64,000 nt of DNA. It comes from Kordiimonas marina. Lineage in GTDB: Bacteria; Pseudomonadota; Alphaproteobacteria; Sphingomonadales; Kordiimonadaceae. Made by a program: the position numbers and the translations under genes. Below the pieces are notes generated by a model. It was not told where the DNA came from and did not search any database. It saw nothing but the letters and a program-made list of their open reading frames with translations. Below are positions 17,607-26,282 of this stretch, piece by piece. Where the stretch lies: the NCBI RefSeq assembly GCF_023006325.1, contig NZ_JAINDF010000001.1, positions 116,863-180,862 of the forward strand. Direction: 5' to 3'. The first letter of the stretch is position 1; each line of letters starts with the position of its first letter.

Positions 17607-18247
17607 CCAAGATCTACGACATCAGCCAGACGATCAGGCCCGGCATCCCGGTATGGCCGGGGGACCGGGAATTCCAGCTTACCCGCACCTGGGAGATTGA
17701 GCATGGGGAGATCGAGCCCGGCTGCCCGGTCAATGTCAGCGAGATTTCCATGTCCACCCACACCGGCAGCCACGCCGACGCACGCCTGCATTTTGACGAC
17801 AAGGGTGTCGATAGCGCGAACACCGCCCTTGAGGCCTATATCGGCCCCGCCGTGGTGATGGACCTGTCAGACGAGGTGACGGACCTGGTGCGGCCTGAAC
17901 ATCTGGCGGCCCTGCCCGACAGTGCCGAGCGCGTGCTCTTGAAACTGTTCAAATCCTTCCCGCATGAGGGTTGGGACCCGGCCTTCCCGGCCATGAGCCC
18001 GGACGCCATCCGCTTCCTGGCGGACCGCGGCTGCAAGCTGATCGGCCTCGATGTGCCGTCGCTCGACCCACAAGAGTCTAAAACGCTGGACGCCCACTTC
18101 GCGGTTGATGCCGCCGGAATGGCCATCCTCGAAGGCCTTGTGCTCGATGATGTGCCCGAAGGCGCTTACGAGCTTATCGCCCTCCCCCTCAAGATCGCCG
18201 GCGCCGACGGCAGCCCCGTCCGTGCCATACTAAGGAGCCTTTCATGA
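17603..18247 (+). CDS. kynB: Kynurenine formamidase (arylformamidase)
   Basis: KynB hydrolyses N-formylkynurenine to kynurenine and formate. The 214-residue protein is of the cyclase-like metal-dependent type: IYDISQTIRPGIPVWPGD at the start, then STHTGSHADARLHF (metal-binding HxGxHxD, about 51-64), GLDVPSLDP and ILEGLVLDDVPEG. I chose the GTG at 17603, which has AAGGA 7 bases upstream and overlaps the kynA stop; an upstream TTG would lie inside kynA without a binding site. The stop overlaps the kynU ATG (ATGA). Confidence 0.95.
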   Translation: MTKIYDISQTIRPGIPVWPGDREFQLTRTWEIEHGEIEPGCPVNVSEISMSTHTGSHADARLHFDDKGVDSANTALEAYIGPAVVMDLSDEVTDLVRPEHLAALPDSAERVLLKLFKSFPHEGWDPAFPAMSPDAIRFLADRGCKLIGLDVPSLDPQESKTLDAHFAVDAAGMAILEGLVLDDVPEGAYELIALPLKIAGADGSPVRAILRSLS

Positions 18248-19485
18248 TCCCGACCGACCTCGACTGGTGCCGCGGCCAGGATGCCGCCGACCCACTCGCC
18301 CATTGCCGGGACCGTTTCGACCTGCCTGAAGGCGTGATCTACCTGGACGGCAACAGCCTAGGCCCGCTGCCGAAAGGCGTGGCGGAGCGCGTGCAGAAGG
18401 TCATCGCGCACGAATGGCGCAATGACCTGATCAAAAGCTGGAACACCGCCGACTGGGTGAATCTGCCGACCCGGGTGGGCGCGAAAATCGCCCCGCTCGT
18501 AGGCGCCGGCGCGCATCAGGTTGTGATGGCGGACAGCACGTCCGTCAACCTGTTCAAGGTTGCCGCCGCGGCGTGCAAGCTGAACCCCGGCCGCACGGAA
18601 ATCCTGTCCGAACCCGGCAATTTCCCGACCGACCTTTACATGATGCAGGGCCTCACCGACTTCCTCGGCCCCGACTATAAGCTTCGGACCGTCCCGCGCG
18701 GTGAGATCGGCGACGCGATCGATGAAAACACCGCCGTCGTGCTCCTGACCCATGTCCATTATGTCACCGCCGACATGTATGACATGAAGGCGATGACCGA
18801 GCTCGCACATGAGAACGGCGCCCTGATGGCGTGGGACCTCAGCCATTCGGCCGGGGCCGTGCCGCTTGAACTGGCGACCTCAGGCGCCGACTTCGCGGTC
18901 GGCTGCGGCTATAAATACCTGAACGGCGGCCCCGGGGCGCCTGCCTTCGTCTATGTCGCGGACAAGCACCTCAAGACTGCGCGCCAACCGCTGAGCGGCT
19001 GGTTTGGCCACAAGGCGCCGTTTGAGTTTGTCGATGATTTCGATCCCGCGGATGATGTGCGCCGGATGCTCGTCGGCACGCCGCCGGTGATCGGCGCCTC
19101 CGCGCTCGACGCCGCGCTCGATGCCTTCAACGGCGCGGATATGGAAACCATCCGCCGGAAATCCGTGGCGCTCGGTGACCTGTTTATCGCGCTCAGCCGC
19201 GAACGGCTTGCCCGCTTCGGCTATAAGGTGGTCACGCCTGAGAACCCGCGCATCCGCGGCAGCCATGTCTCCCTCAAGGGCGATAACGGCTATGCTGTCA
19301 TGCAGGCGCTGATCGACCGGGGTGTCATCGGTGACTTCCGCGCGCCCGACCATATGCGCTTCGGCTTCACACCGCTTTATCTCGGCTTTGAGGACGTCTA
19401 CCGTGCGGTCGAGATTCTGGAGGATATTCTGGAAACCGAAGCCTGGCGCGACCCGAAATATAGCGCGCGCGGTGCTGTCACCTAA
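18244..19485 (+). CDS. kynU: Kynureninase
   Basis: KynU is a PLP enzyme that cleaves kynurenine to anthranilate and alanine. The 413-residue protein shows YLDGNSLGPLPKG (about 34-46), HEWRNDLIKSW, MADSTSVNLFK, WDLSHSAGAVPLEL and the PLP-lysine block VGCGYKYLNGGPGAP, plus GWFGH. It ends the kynABU operon with a 4-bp overlap with kynB and is followed by a strong hairpin. The operon lacks kynMO and quinolinate genes here, so anthranilate is the expected end product. Confidence 0.97.
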   Translation: MIPTDLDWCRGQDAADPLAHCRDRFDLPEGVIYLDGNSLGPLPKGVAERVQKVIAHEWRNDLIKSWNTADWVNLPTRVGAKIAPLVGAGAHQVVMADSTSVNLFKVAAAACKLNPGRTEILSEPGNFPTDLYMMQGLTDFLGPDYKLRTVPRGEIGDAIDENTAVVLLTHVHYVTADMYDMKAMTELAHENGALMAWDLSHSAGAVPLELATSGADFAVGCGYKYLNGGPGAPAFVYVADKHLKTARQPLSGWFGHKAPFEFVDDFDPADDVRRMLVGTPPVIGASALDAALDAFNGADMETIRRKSVALGDLFIALSRERLARFGYKVVTPENPRIRGSHVSLKGDNGYAVMQALIDRGVIGDFRAPDHMRFGFTPLYLGFEDVYRAVEILEDILETEAWRDPKYSARGAVT

Positions 19486-19511
19486 ACGCGTTTCAGCCCG
19501 CTGATACCATA

Positions 19512-19545
19512 AAAACGCCTGCCCCTTATCCGGGCGGGCGTTTTC
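19512..19545 (+). terminator. Rho-independent terminator of the kyn operon
   Basis: AAAACGCCTGCCC pairs with GGGCGGGCGTTTT across a 7-base loop, followed by CATTT. It starts 27 bp past the kynU stop codon and is followed by the convergent tRNA gene. Confidence 0.85.
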
Positions 19546-19645
19546 ATTTCGCGCACGGACCGACGGCAAACCTATACTGACAGCCAAACACAGCAACAGT
19601 GTTTGAAACCAAATGGTTAGATATATTTTCTGGGAAAGGGCGAAC

Positions 19646-19720
19646 TGGCTGGGGCGGCAGGGATCGAACCTGCGAATGCCGATACCAAAAACCGGTGCCT
19701 TACCGCTTGGCGACGCCCCA
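19646..19720 (-). tRNA. tRNA-Gln (anticodon TTG)
   Basis: On the minus strand the acceptor arms TGGGGCG and CGCCCCA pair, and the 3' GCCA end is encoded (19649-19646). The anticodon stem CCGGT/ATCGG encloses a TTTTGGT loop with anticodon TTG, which reads CAA (Gln). The T arm carries GGTTCGATCC. The sequence is close to other bacterial tRNA-Gln genes. It stands alone, converging with the kyn operon. Confidence 0.97.
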
Positions 19721-19888
19721 ACTGGTTCGTGGCGCGGTTTTAGTAGAAGCTCTCAACCAAGTAAAGACCTTTTTCTCGCTTTTTTTCGGTTTTTGAGTTC
19801 ACAGTCATAAATCCTTCAACACACTGACAAAATCCTTGCAGAGACACAGCCATAAGTTAGTGTTTCTCAAAGAGGTGAAAGGACAATA

Positions 19889-20884
19889 ATGGCCATTCTG
19901 ATTACAGGCGCCGCAGGCTTTATCGGCTTCCATGTTTCCAAGGCACTCCTGGCCCGCGGTCATGAGGTTGTCGGCATCGACAACCTGAATGATTATTATT
20001 CCCCGGCCCTCAAGAAGGCACGGCTTGATGCCATCGAGCCCGAATCCGGCTTCCATTTTCACCAGCTTGATTTCGCCAACGCCAAAGCACTGGATGAGGC
20101 GCTGGCGGGCCACACCATCACCCAGGTGATTCACCTGGGCGCCCAGGCGGGTGTGCGTTATTCGATCGACAATCCCATGGCCTATATCCAGTCCAACCTG
20201 GTTGGCCACGCCAACATTCTGGAATATTGCCGCCACAGCGACACGGTCGACCATCTGCTTTATGCCAGCTCCAGCAGCGTCTATGGCGGCAACACCAAGC
20301 TGCCCTTCGCGCTCGATGACCGGACGGACACGCCCGTGTCGCTTTATGCCGCCACCAAGCGCGCCGATGAGCTGCTGAGCCAGAGCTACGCCCACCTCTA
20401 CCGCCTGCCGCAAACCGGCTTCCGTTTCTTCACGGTTTATGGCCCGTGGGGCCGCCCGGACATGGCCATCTGGCTGTTCACGGACGCCATCCTGAACGGC
20501 CGCCCGATCAAGGTGTTCAATCACGGCGACATGGCCCGTGATTTCACCTATATCGGCGATGTGGTCGCCGGGATTGTGGCCGCGCTCAACAAGCCGCCCC
20601 GGGATGACGGCCGCCTGCACACCTTCGGCAGCACGGCGCCGCATACGGTTTACAATATCGGCAATAATGAGCCAGAGCAGCTTCTGGACATGATCGGCAT
20701 TCTCGAAGGGGCGCTCGGCCAGGAAGCGGTGAAGGAATTCCTGCCCATGCAGCCGGGGGACGTGAAGGCAACCTACGCTGACATCACCGCGATCCAGAAA
20801 GACCTTGGCTTCAAGCCGTCAACGCCCCTGCAGGTCGGGCTACCGCGTTTTGTTGACTGGTTCCGGCAGTATCACGGCCTTTAA
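19889..20884 (+). CDS. NAD-dependent epimerase, probable UDP-glucuronate 4-epimerase
   Basis: An extended SDR of 331 residues. The NAD motif is TGAAGFIGFHV (about 6-16), the catalytic tyrosine and lysine lie in SLYAATKRADE, and SSSSVYGGNTKLPF and TVYGPWGRPDMA are typical of UDP-glucuronate 4-epimerases of the LpsL/GAE type. These make UDP-galacturonate for surface polysaccharides. NLNDYYSPALKKARL also matches that group. GGTGAAAGGA precedes the ATG. It is monocistronic: the next gene, ispE, is convergent and the two stop codons overlap by 4 bp. Confidence 0.9.
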   Translation: MAILITGAAGFIGFHVSKALLARGHEVVGIDNLNDYYSPALKKARLDAIEPESGFHFHQLDFANAKALDEALAGHTITQVIHLGAQAGVRYSIDNPMAYIQSNLVGHANILEYCRHSDTVDHLLYASSSSVYGGNTKLPFALDDRTDTPVSLYAATKRADELLSQSYAHLYRLPQTGFRFFTVYGPWGRPDMAIWLFTDAILNGRPIKVFNHGDMARDFTYIGDVVAGIVAALNKPPRDDGRLHTFGSTAPHTVYNIGNNEPEQLLDMIGILEGALGQEAVKEFLPMQPGDVKATYADITAIQKDLGFKPSTPLQVGLPRFVDWFRQYHGL

Positions 20885-21765
20885 AGCGCGATCTCATCCG
20901 CCATCACCCACCAGGCCGGGTGCGCTGCCTTCAGCCTATCTGCGGCGGCTTCGGCATCCTTGAGGCTGTCAAAAAGCGCGAAACAGGTCGCCCCGCTGCC
21001 GGACATGCGCACAAGCCGTGCGGCCTTCTCCTCGCACAGGACCGCAAGCACCTCGGCGATAGCCGGATTCAGGCTGAGCGCCGCAGCCTCAAGGCTGTTA
21101 TGGCTGTCCGCCTTCAGGCTATCCGGGCTTTGCCAGGCGTCTTCAGGCAACCCAAGCGGGGCATCGAAGGCCGTGCCCGCCGCCTTGTAGGCTTTGAAGA
21201 CCGCCGGTGTCGCACTGCCCGAGCCCGGGTTCACCAGAAGCAGCGCCCCGGTCCAGGGCAAGGTCACGCGGCGGACCGTTTCACCGATCCCGGTCACGTA
21301 AAGCGGCTCCTGGTAGAGGCACGCGGGCACATCGGCGCCTAGCGTCAGGGCAATTTCCGCAAGCTTATCCTTGGACCAGCCCAGCCCCCAAAGATCGTTC
21401 AGCCCCAGAAGCACGGCAGCAGCATCGGCCGACCCGCCGCCGATCCCCGCTTCCACCGGCAGGGTCTTGATAAGCTCGATATGCACGGAAGGCGCGCGCC
21501 CTGCCGCGTCGGCCAAGGCCCGTGCGGCGCGCACGACCAGGTTGCCCTCGCCGTCGCCGCCAAGCGCCCGAAGCCGCGGCGCGAACGGCCCCGCCAGGCT
21601 GAAACCCAGATCATCCGCCGGTGTCAGGACAAGCTCATCGCCTTTGCGGGTGAAGACAAACAGGCTTTCAAGCGCGTGGTAGCCGTCCGCCCGCCTGCCC
21701 GTGACATGCAGGAACAGGTTGACCTTCGCAGGGGCGGTTATATGGAGGGCAGCTTCCTCAGCCAT
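20881..21765 (-). CDS. ispE: 4-diphosphocytidyl-2-C-methyl-D-erythritol kinase
   Basis: IspE phosphorylates CDP-methylerythritol in the MEP route to isoprenoids. The 294-residue GHMP kinase has the opening APAKVNLFLHVTGRRADGYH (about 10-29), the ATP-binding glycine loop LPVEAGIGGGSADAAAVL, and the C-terminal MSGSGATCFALF. All are typical, and the length is normal. It follows the TPR lipoprotein gene with a 2-bp gap and ends in a 4-bp convergent overlap with the epimerase. Confidence 0.96.
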   Translation of the reverse strand: MAEEAALHITAPAKVNLFLHVTGRRADGYHALESLFVFTRKGDELVLTPADDLGFSLAGPFAPRLRALGGDGEGNLVVRAARALADAAGRAPSVHIELIKTLPVEAGIGGGSADAAAVLLGLNDLWGLGWSKDKLAEIALTLGADVPACLYQEPLYVTGIGETVRRVTLPWTGALLLVNPGSGSATPAVFKAYKAAGTAFDAPLGLPEDAWQSPDSLKADSHNSLEAAALSLNPAIAEVLAVLCEEKAARLVRMSGSGATCFALFDSLKDAEAAADRLKAAHPAWWVMADEIAL

Positions 21766-21767
21766 GG

Positions 21768-23489
21768 TCAGGGAACATCGGGCAGACCGTAAGCCAGCTT
21801 ATGCTGGATCGTCTGCACATCCTTCTCATCCGGCTTGCCTGTCAGGGCATGGCGCCACTGGAAGCGGGCCTCCAGCCTGCGGCCGACCCGCCAGTAAGCA
21901 TCACCCAGATGGTCGTTGATCGTCGGGTCGTCAGGTTCCAGCCGCACGGCTTTCTCCAGAAGCTCCACCGCCTTCGGGTAATCGCCGGTCAGATAATGGA
22001 CCCAGCCGAAACTGTCGATAATGAAGCCGTCGTTCGGGCGTTCCTTTGCCGCCTTGGCGATCAGCATCTTGGCTTCTTCGATGTGGACACCGCGGTCGAT
22101 CCAGCTATAGCCCAGGTAATTGAGCACGCTAGCTTCCCCGGGGTTGAGCTTTAGGGCCGCCAGCATGTCGCCTTCGGCCTTCTGCCAGTCCTTCAAGCGT
22201 TCGTAGCAAACCCCGCGGGAGAAAAAGATGAACCAGTCGTTCGCGTCCGGCTTGCCCAGAAGGTCGACCACCTGGCTATAGCGCTCCGCAGCCTCGGCGT
22301 AGTTTTCCCGCCCGCGCAGGACGTTGGCAAGCAGGGTAAGACGCGCGGGGTCATCCGGCTTTTCCTTCAATAGCCGCCGGGCTTCCTCTTCCGCCTTGTC
22401 CGCGTGTCCTGCTGCCTCAAGCGCTTCTATGCGGCGGATATCCGCCAGGCGGCGCAGCGAACTGGAAGGCGAAACCGCAGCGTAGGCCGCTGCGGCATCA
22501 TGCGCGTCATCGGTTTGCTGGAACAGATCCCCCAGCATGACTGAAATCTCGGCATTTCCCGGCGCCAGATAGGCTGCCAGGCGCAAATAAATGATCGCGG
22601 CCCGTGGGGACCTGCTGTGGGCAAATTCGCGCGCCAGGCGGAAGAAGACCGCCGTCGCAGCCCCATCAGGGGTCGTCGTATCCAGGCTTGGCGCCTCCGC
22701 CGACAGGATATTGACGGCTTCCCGCAACAAAAGCTGGCTGTTCGCATAAATTTTGGACTTTTCCGAGAGGAAGGCCCTGGCCTTATCCTTCTGTCCCGAC
22801 CGGTACAGCATATGGGCATAGGCGATCATCGCCTGCATCGAGCTGGCCTTGTCGCCGTCGATAAGAGTGCGGTAGACCTTCCCGGCCGCGTCATACTGGT
22901 TAAGGTGATCGAGAATATAGGCGAGGTTTTCCTCGCCGATCGTTTTCAGGCGCGGGTCTGCAATCAAGGGCTTGAGGGCCGTGCGCGCGGCACCTTCATT
23001 CCCTTCCGCGGCATAGCTCCAGGCCGTGAACAGCGGCTTCAGAATAAAGCCAAAGCCGAATTTCGGCTGATTGGTCAACCGCTCACGAACCGCCTGCCAG
23101 TCCCCGCGTTTGTAGGCTTCCAGGACATAGGTCAGCTGCAGAAGGTCGTCCTGCTGGTCGGCCGCGCCCACAATAAGCCCCTCAGCAAGCTTGGCGGCTT
23201 CACCAACCCTGCCGGCATAGAGAAGCTGGTAAAAGGCCCTCTCTGCCACAAACCGGCTGGTGGGGTCGGCCTTCAGGGCCTCCATGTAATAATGAGCGGC
23301 GCGCGCATGTTCGTCGCTTTCCTGCGCCAGTGTGGCGGCCAGGAAGGGGCCGTATTCGCTGCCCTTTGCATAGGATTGGGTAAAATCGCTATGGAGCGGG
23401 GCGACCACCGGTGCAGGAGCATCGGTATGACCGCCGGTCGCACAAGCGCCGACGGCCAGTGCCGTCAAAACCGTCCATAGTTTTTTCAT
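21768..23489 (-). CDS. TPR-repeat lipoprotein
   Basis: A 573-residue protein with signal peptide and lipobox (MKKLWTVLTALAVGAC, Cys16), then many tetratricopeptide repeats from about residue 55 to the end. The clearest are VLNYLGYSWIDRG and GFIIDSFGWVHYLTGDYPKA. It should be a lipid-anchored periplasmic scaffold; its partner is unknown. The order ETF-QO, TPR protein, ispE is recurrent in alphaproteobacteria as I recall it. The gene is 21 bp downstream of ETF-QO and 2 bp upstream of ispE. Confidence 0.9.
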   Translation of the reverse strand: MKKLWTVLTALAVGACATGGHTDAPAPVVAPLHSDFTQSYAKGSEYGPFLAATLAQESDEHARAAHYYMEALKADPTSRFVAERAFYQLLYAGRVGEAAKLAEGLIVGAADQQDDLLQLTYVLEAYKRGDWQAVRERLTNQPKFGFGFILKPLFTAWSYAAEGNEGAARTALKPLIADPRLKTIGEENLAYILDHLNQYDAAGKVYRTLIDGDKASSMQAMIAYAHMLYRSGQKDKARAFLSEKSKIYANSQLLLREAVNILSAEAPSLDTTTPDGAATAVFFRLAREFAHSRSPRAAIIYLRLAAYLAPGNAEISVMLGDLFQQTDDAHDAAAAYAAVSPSSSLRRLADIRRIEALEAAGHADKAEEEARRLLKEKPDDPARLTLLANVLRGRENYAEAAERYSQVVDLLGKPDANDWFIFFSRGVCYERLKDWQKAEGDMLAALKLNPGEASVLNYLGYSWIDRGVHIEEAKMLIAKAAKERPNDGFIIDSFGWVHYLTGDYPKAVELLEKAVRLEPDDPTINDHLGDAYWRVGRRLEARFQWRHALTGKPDEKDVQTIQHKLAYGLPDVP

Positions 23490-23510
23490 GTAAGCGGTAT
23501 GCCTAACTCT

Positions 23511-25160
23511 TTACATGTTCGGATAGTTCGGTCCGCCGCCGCCTTCCGGAACCACCCATGTGATATTCTGCGTAATATCCTTAATATCACAGGTTTTGCA
23601 GTGAACACAGTTTTGCGCGTTGATCTGCAGCTGCTTTTCACCGTCGCCGACAAATTCATACACACCCGCCGGGCAGAAGCGCTGCTCGGGGCCGGCATAT
23701 TCGGCCAGGTTCACCTTCACCGGCACGTCTGGGTCCTTCAGCTGAAGGTGGCAGGGCTGGTCTTCCTCATGGTTGGTGTTCGACAGGAACACGGAGGTCA
23801 GCTTGTCAAAGCTGATGACACCATCCGGCTTCGGATAGTTGATCGGCTTGCAGTCCTTCGCCTTTTTGGTGGCTTCGTTATCCTTGTGGCCGTGCTTGAG
23901 GGTCGGCATCAAACCGCCGAGGCCAAGCGCGTTCATCCACATGTCGAAACCGGCATAGAGCGTGCCCCACTTGGCGCCGAATTTGGCGAGCGCGGGTCGG
24001 GCGTTCCGGACCTTGTAGAGATCCTTGTAAATCCAGCTTTTCTTGAAGGCTTCTTCATAGGAGGTCAGCTCGACCTCACCGTTCGAACCGGCCACGATGG
24101 CGTCGAACGCGGCTTCCGCAGCCAACATGCCGGACTTCATGGCGTTATGGCTACCCTTGATCCGCGGTACGTTCACGAACCCTGCGGCACAGCCGATAAC
24201 GGCGCCGCCCGGGAAGTGAAGCTGCGGCACGGACTGGAGCCCGCCTTCGTTGATTGCCCGCGCGCCATAGGCCACACGGCGGCCGCCTTCGAGGATCTTC
24301 CTGACTTCCGGGTGCGTTTTGAAGCGCTGCATTTCGTCGAACGGCGACAGGTACGGGTTTTCATAATCCAGCGTTACCACGAAACCGATGGCGACCTGGT
24401 TGTTTTCCTGGTGGTAGATGAAGCCGCCACCCGCAGTGTTGCCGAGCGGCCAGCCCTGGGTGTGGATCACCCGGCCCGGCACGTGCTTCGCGGGGTCGAT
24501 ATCCCACAGTTCCTTGATGCCGATACCGTAGGTCTGGTGTTCGCTGTTCGAGCGCAGGTCATACTTGGCCTCGAGCTGCTTGGTGAGCGAGCCGCGGCAA
24601 CCTTCGGCGAACAGGGTATATTTGGCGTGGAGCTCCATGCCCGGCGTGTAGCTGTCCTTGTGGCTGCCGTCGCGCGCGACACCCATGTCACCAGTGGCGA
24701 CACCTTTGACACGGCCGTCTTCATGATACAGCACCTCGGCACCCGCGAAGCCCGGGTAGATTTCAACACCCAGCGCTTCGGCCTGTTCGGCCAGCCAGCG
24801 GGTGAGATTGCCCAGCGACAGGGTGTACATGCCATTGTTCGACAGGAACGGCGGCATGATGAAGTGCGGCAGCGATTTGTGACCGGTTTCCGTCAGCACC
24901 CAATGCTGGTTGTCGGTGACCGGCACGTTCATCGGCGCGCCCTTTTCTTTCCAGTCCGGGATCAGTTCGTTGAGCGCGATGGGGTCGACGACAGCGCCCG
25001 AGAGGATATGCGCCCCAATCTCGGAGCCCTTCTCGATCACGCAGACCATCAGTTCCTGGCCTTTTTCCTGGGCCATCTGCATCAGCCTGATCGCTGCCGA
25101 AAGGCCCGCCGGGCCGCCGCCTACGATCACTACGTCAAATTCCATGGATTCGCGTTCCAT
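23511..25160 (-). CDS. Electron transfer flavoprotein:ubiquinone oxidoreductase (ETF-QO)
   Basis: ETF-QO passes electrons from reduced ETF (fatty acid and amino acid oxidation) to ubiquinone at the inner membrane. The 549-residue protein begins with [18 protein letters not shown] (FAD). It has [12 protein letters not shown] and ends with a 4Fe-4S ferredoxin-like part containing CPAGVYEFV and [12 protein letters not shown]. The ATG at 25160 has GGAG 6 bases upstream and matches the conserved MERESM start. It diverges from the uracil-DNA glycosylase gene. Confidence 0.96.
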   Translation of the reverse strand: MERESMEFDVVIVGGGPAGLSAAIRLMQMAQEKGQELMVCVIEKGSEIGAHILSGAVVDPIALNELIPDWKEKGAPMNVPVTDNQHWVLTETGHKSLPHFIMPPFLSNNGMYTLSLGNLTRWLAEQAEALGVEIYPGFAGAEVLYHEDGRVKGVATGDMGVARDGSHKDSYTPGMELHAKYTLFAEGCRGSLTKQLEAKYDLRSNSEHQTYGIGIKELWDIDPAKHVPGRVIHTQGWPLGNTAGGGFIYHQENNQVAIGFVVTLDYENPYLSPFDEMQRFKTHPEVRKILEGGRRVAYGARAINEGGLQSVPQLHFPGGAVIGCAAGFVNVPRIKGSHNAMKSGMLAAEAAFDAIVAGSNGEVELTSYEEAFKKSWIYKDLYKVRNARPALAKFGAKWGTLYAGFDMWMNALGLGGLMPTLKHGHKDNEATKKAKDCKPINYPKPDGVISFDKLTSVFLSNTNHEEDQPCHLQLKDPDVPVKVNLAEYAGPEQRFCPAGVYEFVGDGEKQLQINAQNCVHCKTCDIKDITQNITWVVPEGGGGPNYPNM

Positions 25161-25457
25161 GCGCCACTCCTTCAAACTTCCCGTATGTCTCCTGCCCATG
25201 GGCTTTCACCCCGGGCTTACCCCCGAAACTGGGCCGGAGACCGTGATTTTCAAGTGTTTATGCCTGCGCGCGCGCGAAAGGTCAAACGCTTGCCGCACTG
25301 CACAAGATACGGACAAGACGGGAAAGCTTGCGGGCCGTTACGTAAGCCTCCCCCCCGGAGAGCCCGGCATGGGGCCAATAAGCGTCAAAAATTAAATGCA
25401 TTTTTTACGGATGCCCCTATATAGTGGGGTCCTGGCGTACAAAAGAAGCGGATATTG
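25161..25457. promoter_or_regulatory. Divergent intergenic region, ETF-QO / uracil-DNA glycosylase
   Basis: A 297-bp gap that must hold promoters for both directions. I see no credible ORF and no clear dyad. A GC-alternating stretch (tgcgcgcgcgcg, about 25265-25276) is the only local oddity. Confidence 0.4.
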
Positions 25458-26282
25458 ATGACCTCACAGCTGGCGGAAAACCTGGACCCGCAGACCCTGC
25501 TTGCCTGGCATGTCGCCATGGGGGTGGACGAAGCCGTTGATGAGACGCCGGTTGACCGTTTCTCGGCGCCTGCCCCTGAAGCGCCCGCCACCAAGGGCGC
25601 TCTGTCTGCCCGTGTGTCCTCCCAAAGCCAGAAACCGGCCCTGAAGCCCGTTGCCGCCAAGCCGGTTCAACCGGTCGAAGGCGCCGGGCAAGCCGCGGCT
25701 GAGCAAGCCGCAGCCGCCTGCAACACGCTGGAGGAACTGGAAGCCGCCTTGGGGGCCTTTGACGGCGGCAACCTCAAGCGCCAGGCCAAGAATACCGTGT
25801 TTGCCGACGGCGTGCCCGGCGCGCCCTTGATGATCGTCGGGGAAGCCCCCGGCGCGGATGAGGACCGGGAAGGCAAACCCTTTGTCGGTGTCTCCGGCCA
25901 ACTTCTGGACAGGATGCTGAACGCCGCCGGGTTCGACCGGACTGAAAACGCCTATATCTCCAACATCGTGCCGTGGCGCCCCTTGGGCAACCGCACGCCG
26001 GACCAGGCCATCATCACCATGTGCCTGCCGTTCATCCGCCGCCATATCGAGCTTGCAAAGCCCAAGGTGGTGCTGATGCTGGGCGGTGTCCCCGCCAAGG
26101 CGCTTCTGGGCAGCGAAGACGGCATCACCCGGCTCAGGGGCAAATGGCGCGAGCTTGAGATCGGCGGTCAGAAAATCGCCGCATTGCCTGCGTATCACCC
26201 TGCATATCTGCTCAGGCAGCCGCATCTTAAAGGCTTCGCCTGGCGTGACCTTCTGTCAGTCAAAGAGAAGCTTGCCCAGTGA
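25458..26282 (+). CDS. Uracil-DNA glycosylase, family 4-like
   Basis: The 274-residue protein removes uracil from DNA. It has the family motif [17 protein letters not shown] (about 129-145), [14 protein letters not shown] and the C-terminal [12 protein letters not shown]. The first 85 residues are a low-complexity Ala/Pro/Lys linker. In classical family 4 enzymes four cysteines hold a 4Fe-4S cluster. Here FDGG replaces the usual C-terminal cysteine of the first pair and VPW replaces the third, so the cluster seems absent. The ATG at 25458 follows a TTG. The stop touches the start of the transglycosylase gene. Confidence 0.88.
   Translation: MTSQLAENLDPQTLLAWHVAMGVDEAVDETPVDRFSAPAPEAPATKGALSARVSSQSQKPALKPVAAKPVQPVEGAGQAAAEQAAAACNTLEELEAALGAFDGGNLKRQAKNTVFADGVPGAPLMIVGEAPGADEDREGKPFVGVSGQLLDRMLNAAGFDRTENAYISNIVPWRPLGNRTPDQAIITMCLPFIRRHIELAKPKVVLMLGGVPAKALLGSEDGITRLRGKWRELEIGGQKIAALPAYHPAYLLRQPHLKGFAWRDLLSVKEKLAQ

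Noticed and set aside
19646-19888. The tRNA-Gln 3' end as an integration site
   Set aside because: No integrase or repeated tRNA end is found nearby; the flanking genes are ordinary core genes.
25260-25280. The tgcgcgcgcgcg run as a Z-DNA or regulatory repeat
   Set aside because: It is short, and such alternation is expected now and then in GC-rich DNA.
23499-25424. A 641-codon plus-strand open frame across the ETF-QO gene
   Set aside because: It lies opposite a well-supported gene and is His/Arg/Val-rich with no family motif; it is a GC-rich shadow.
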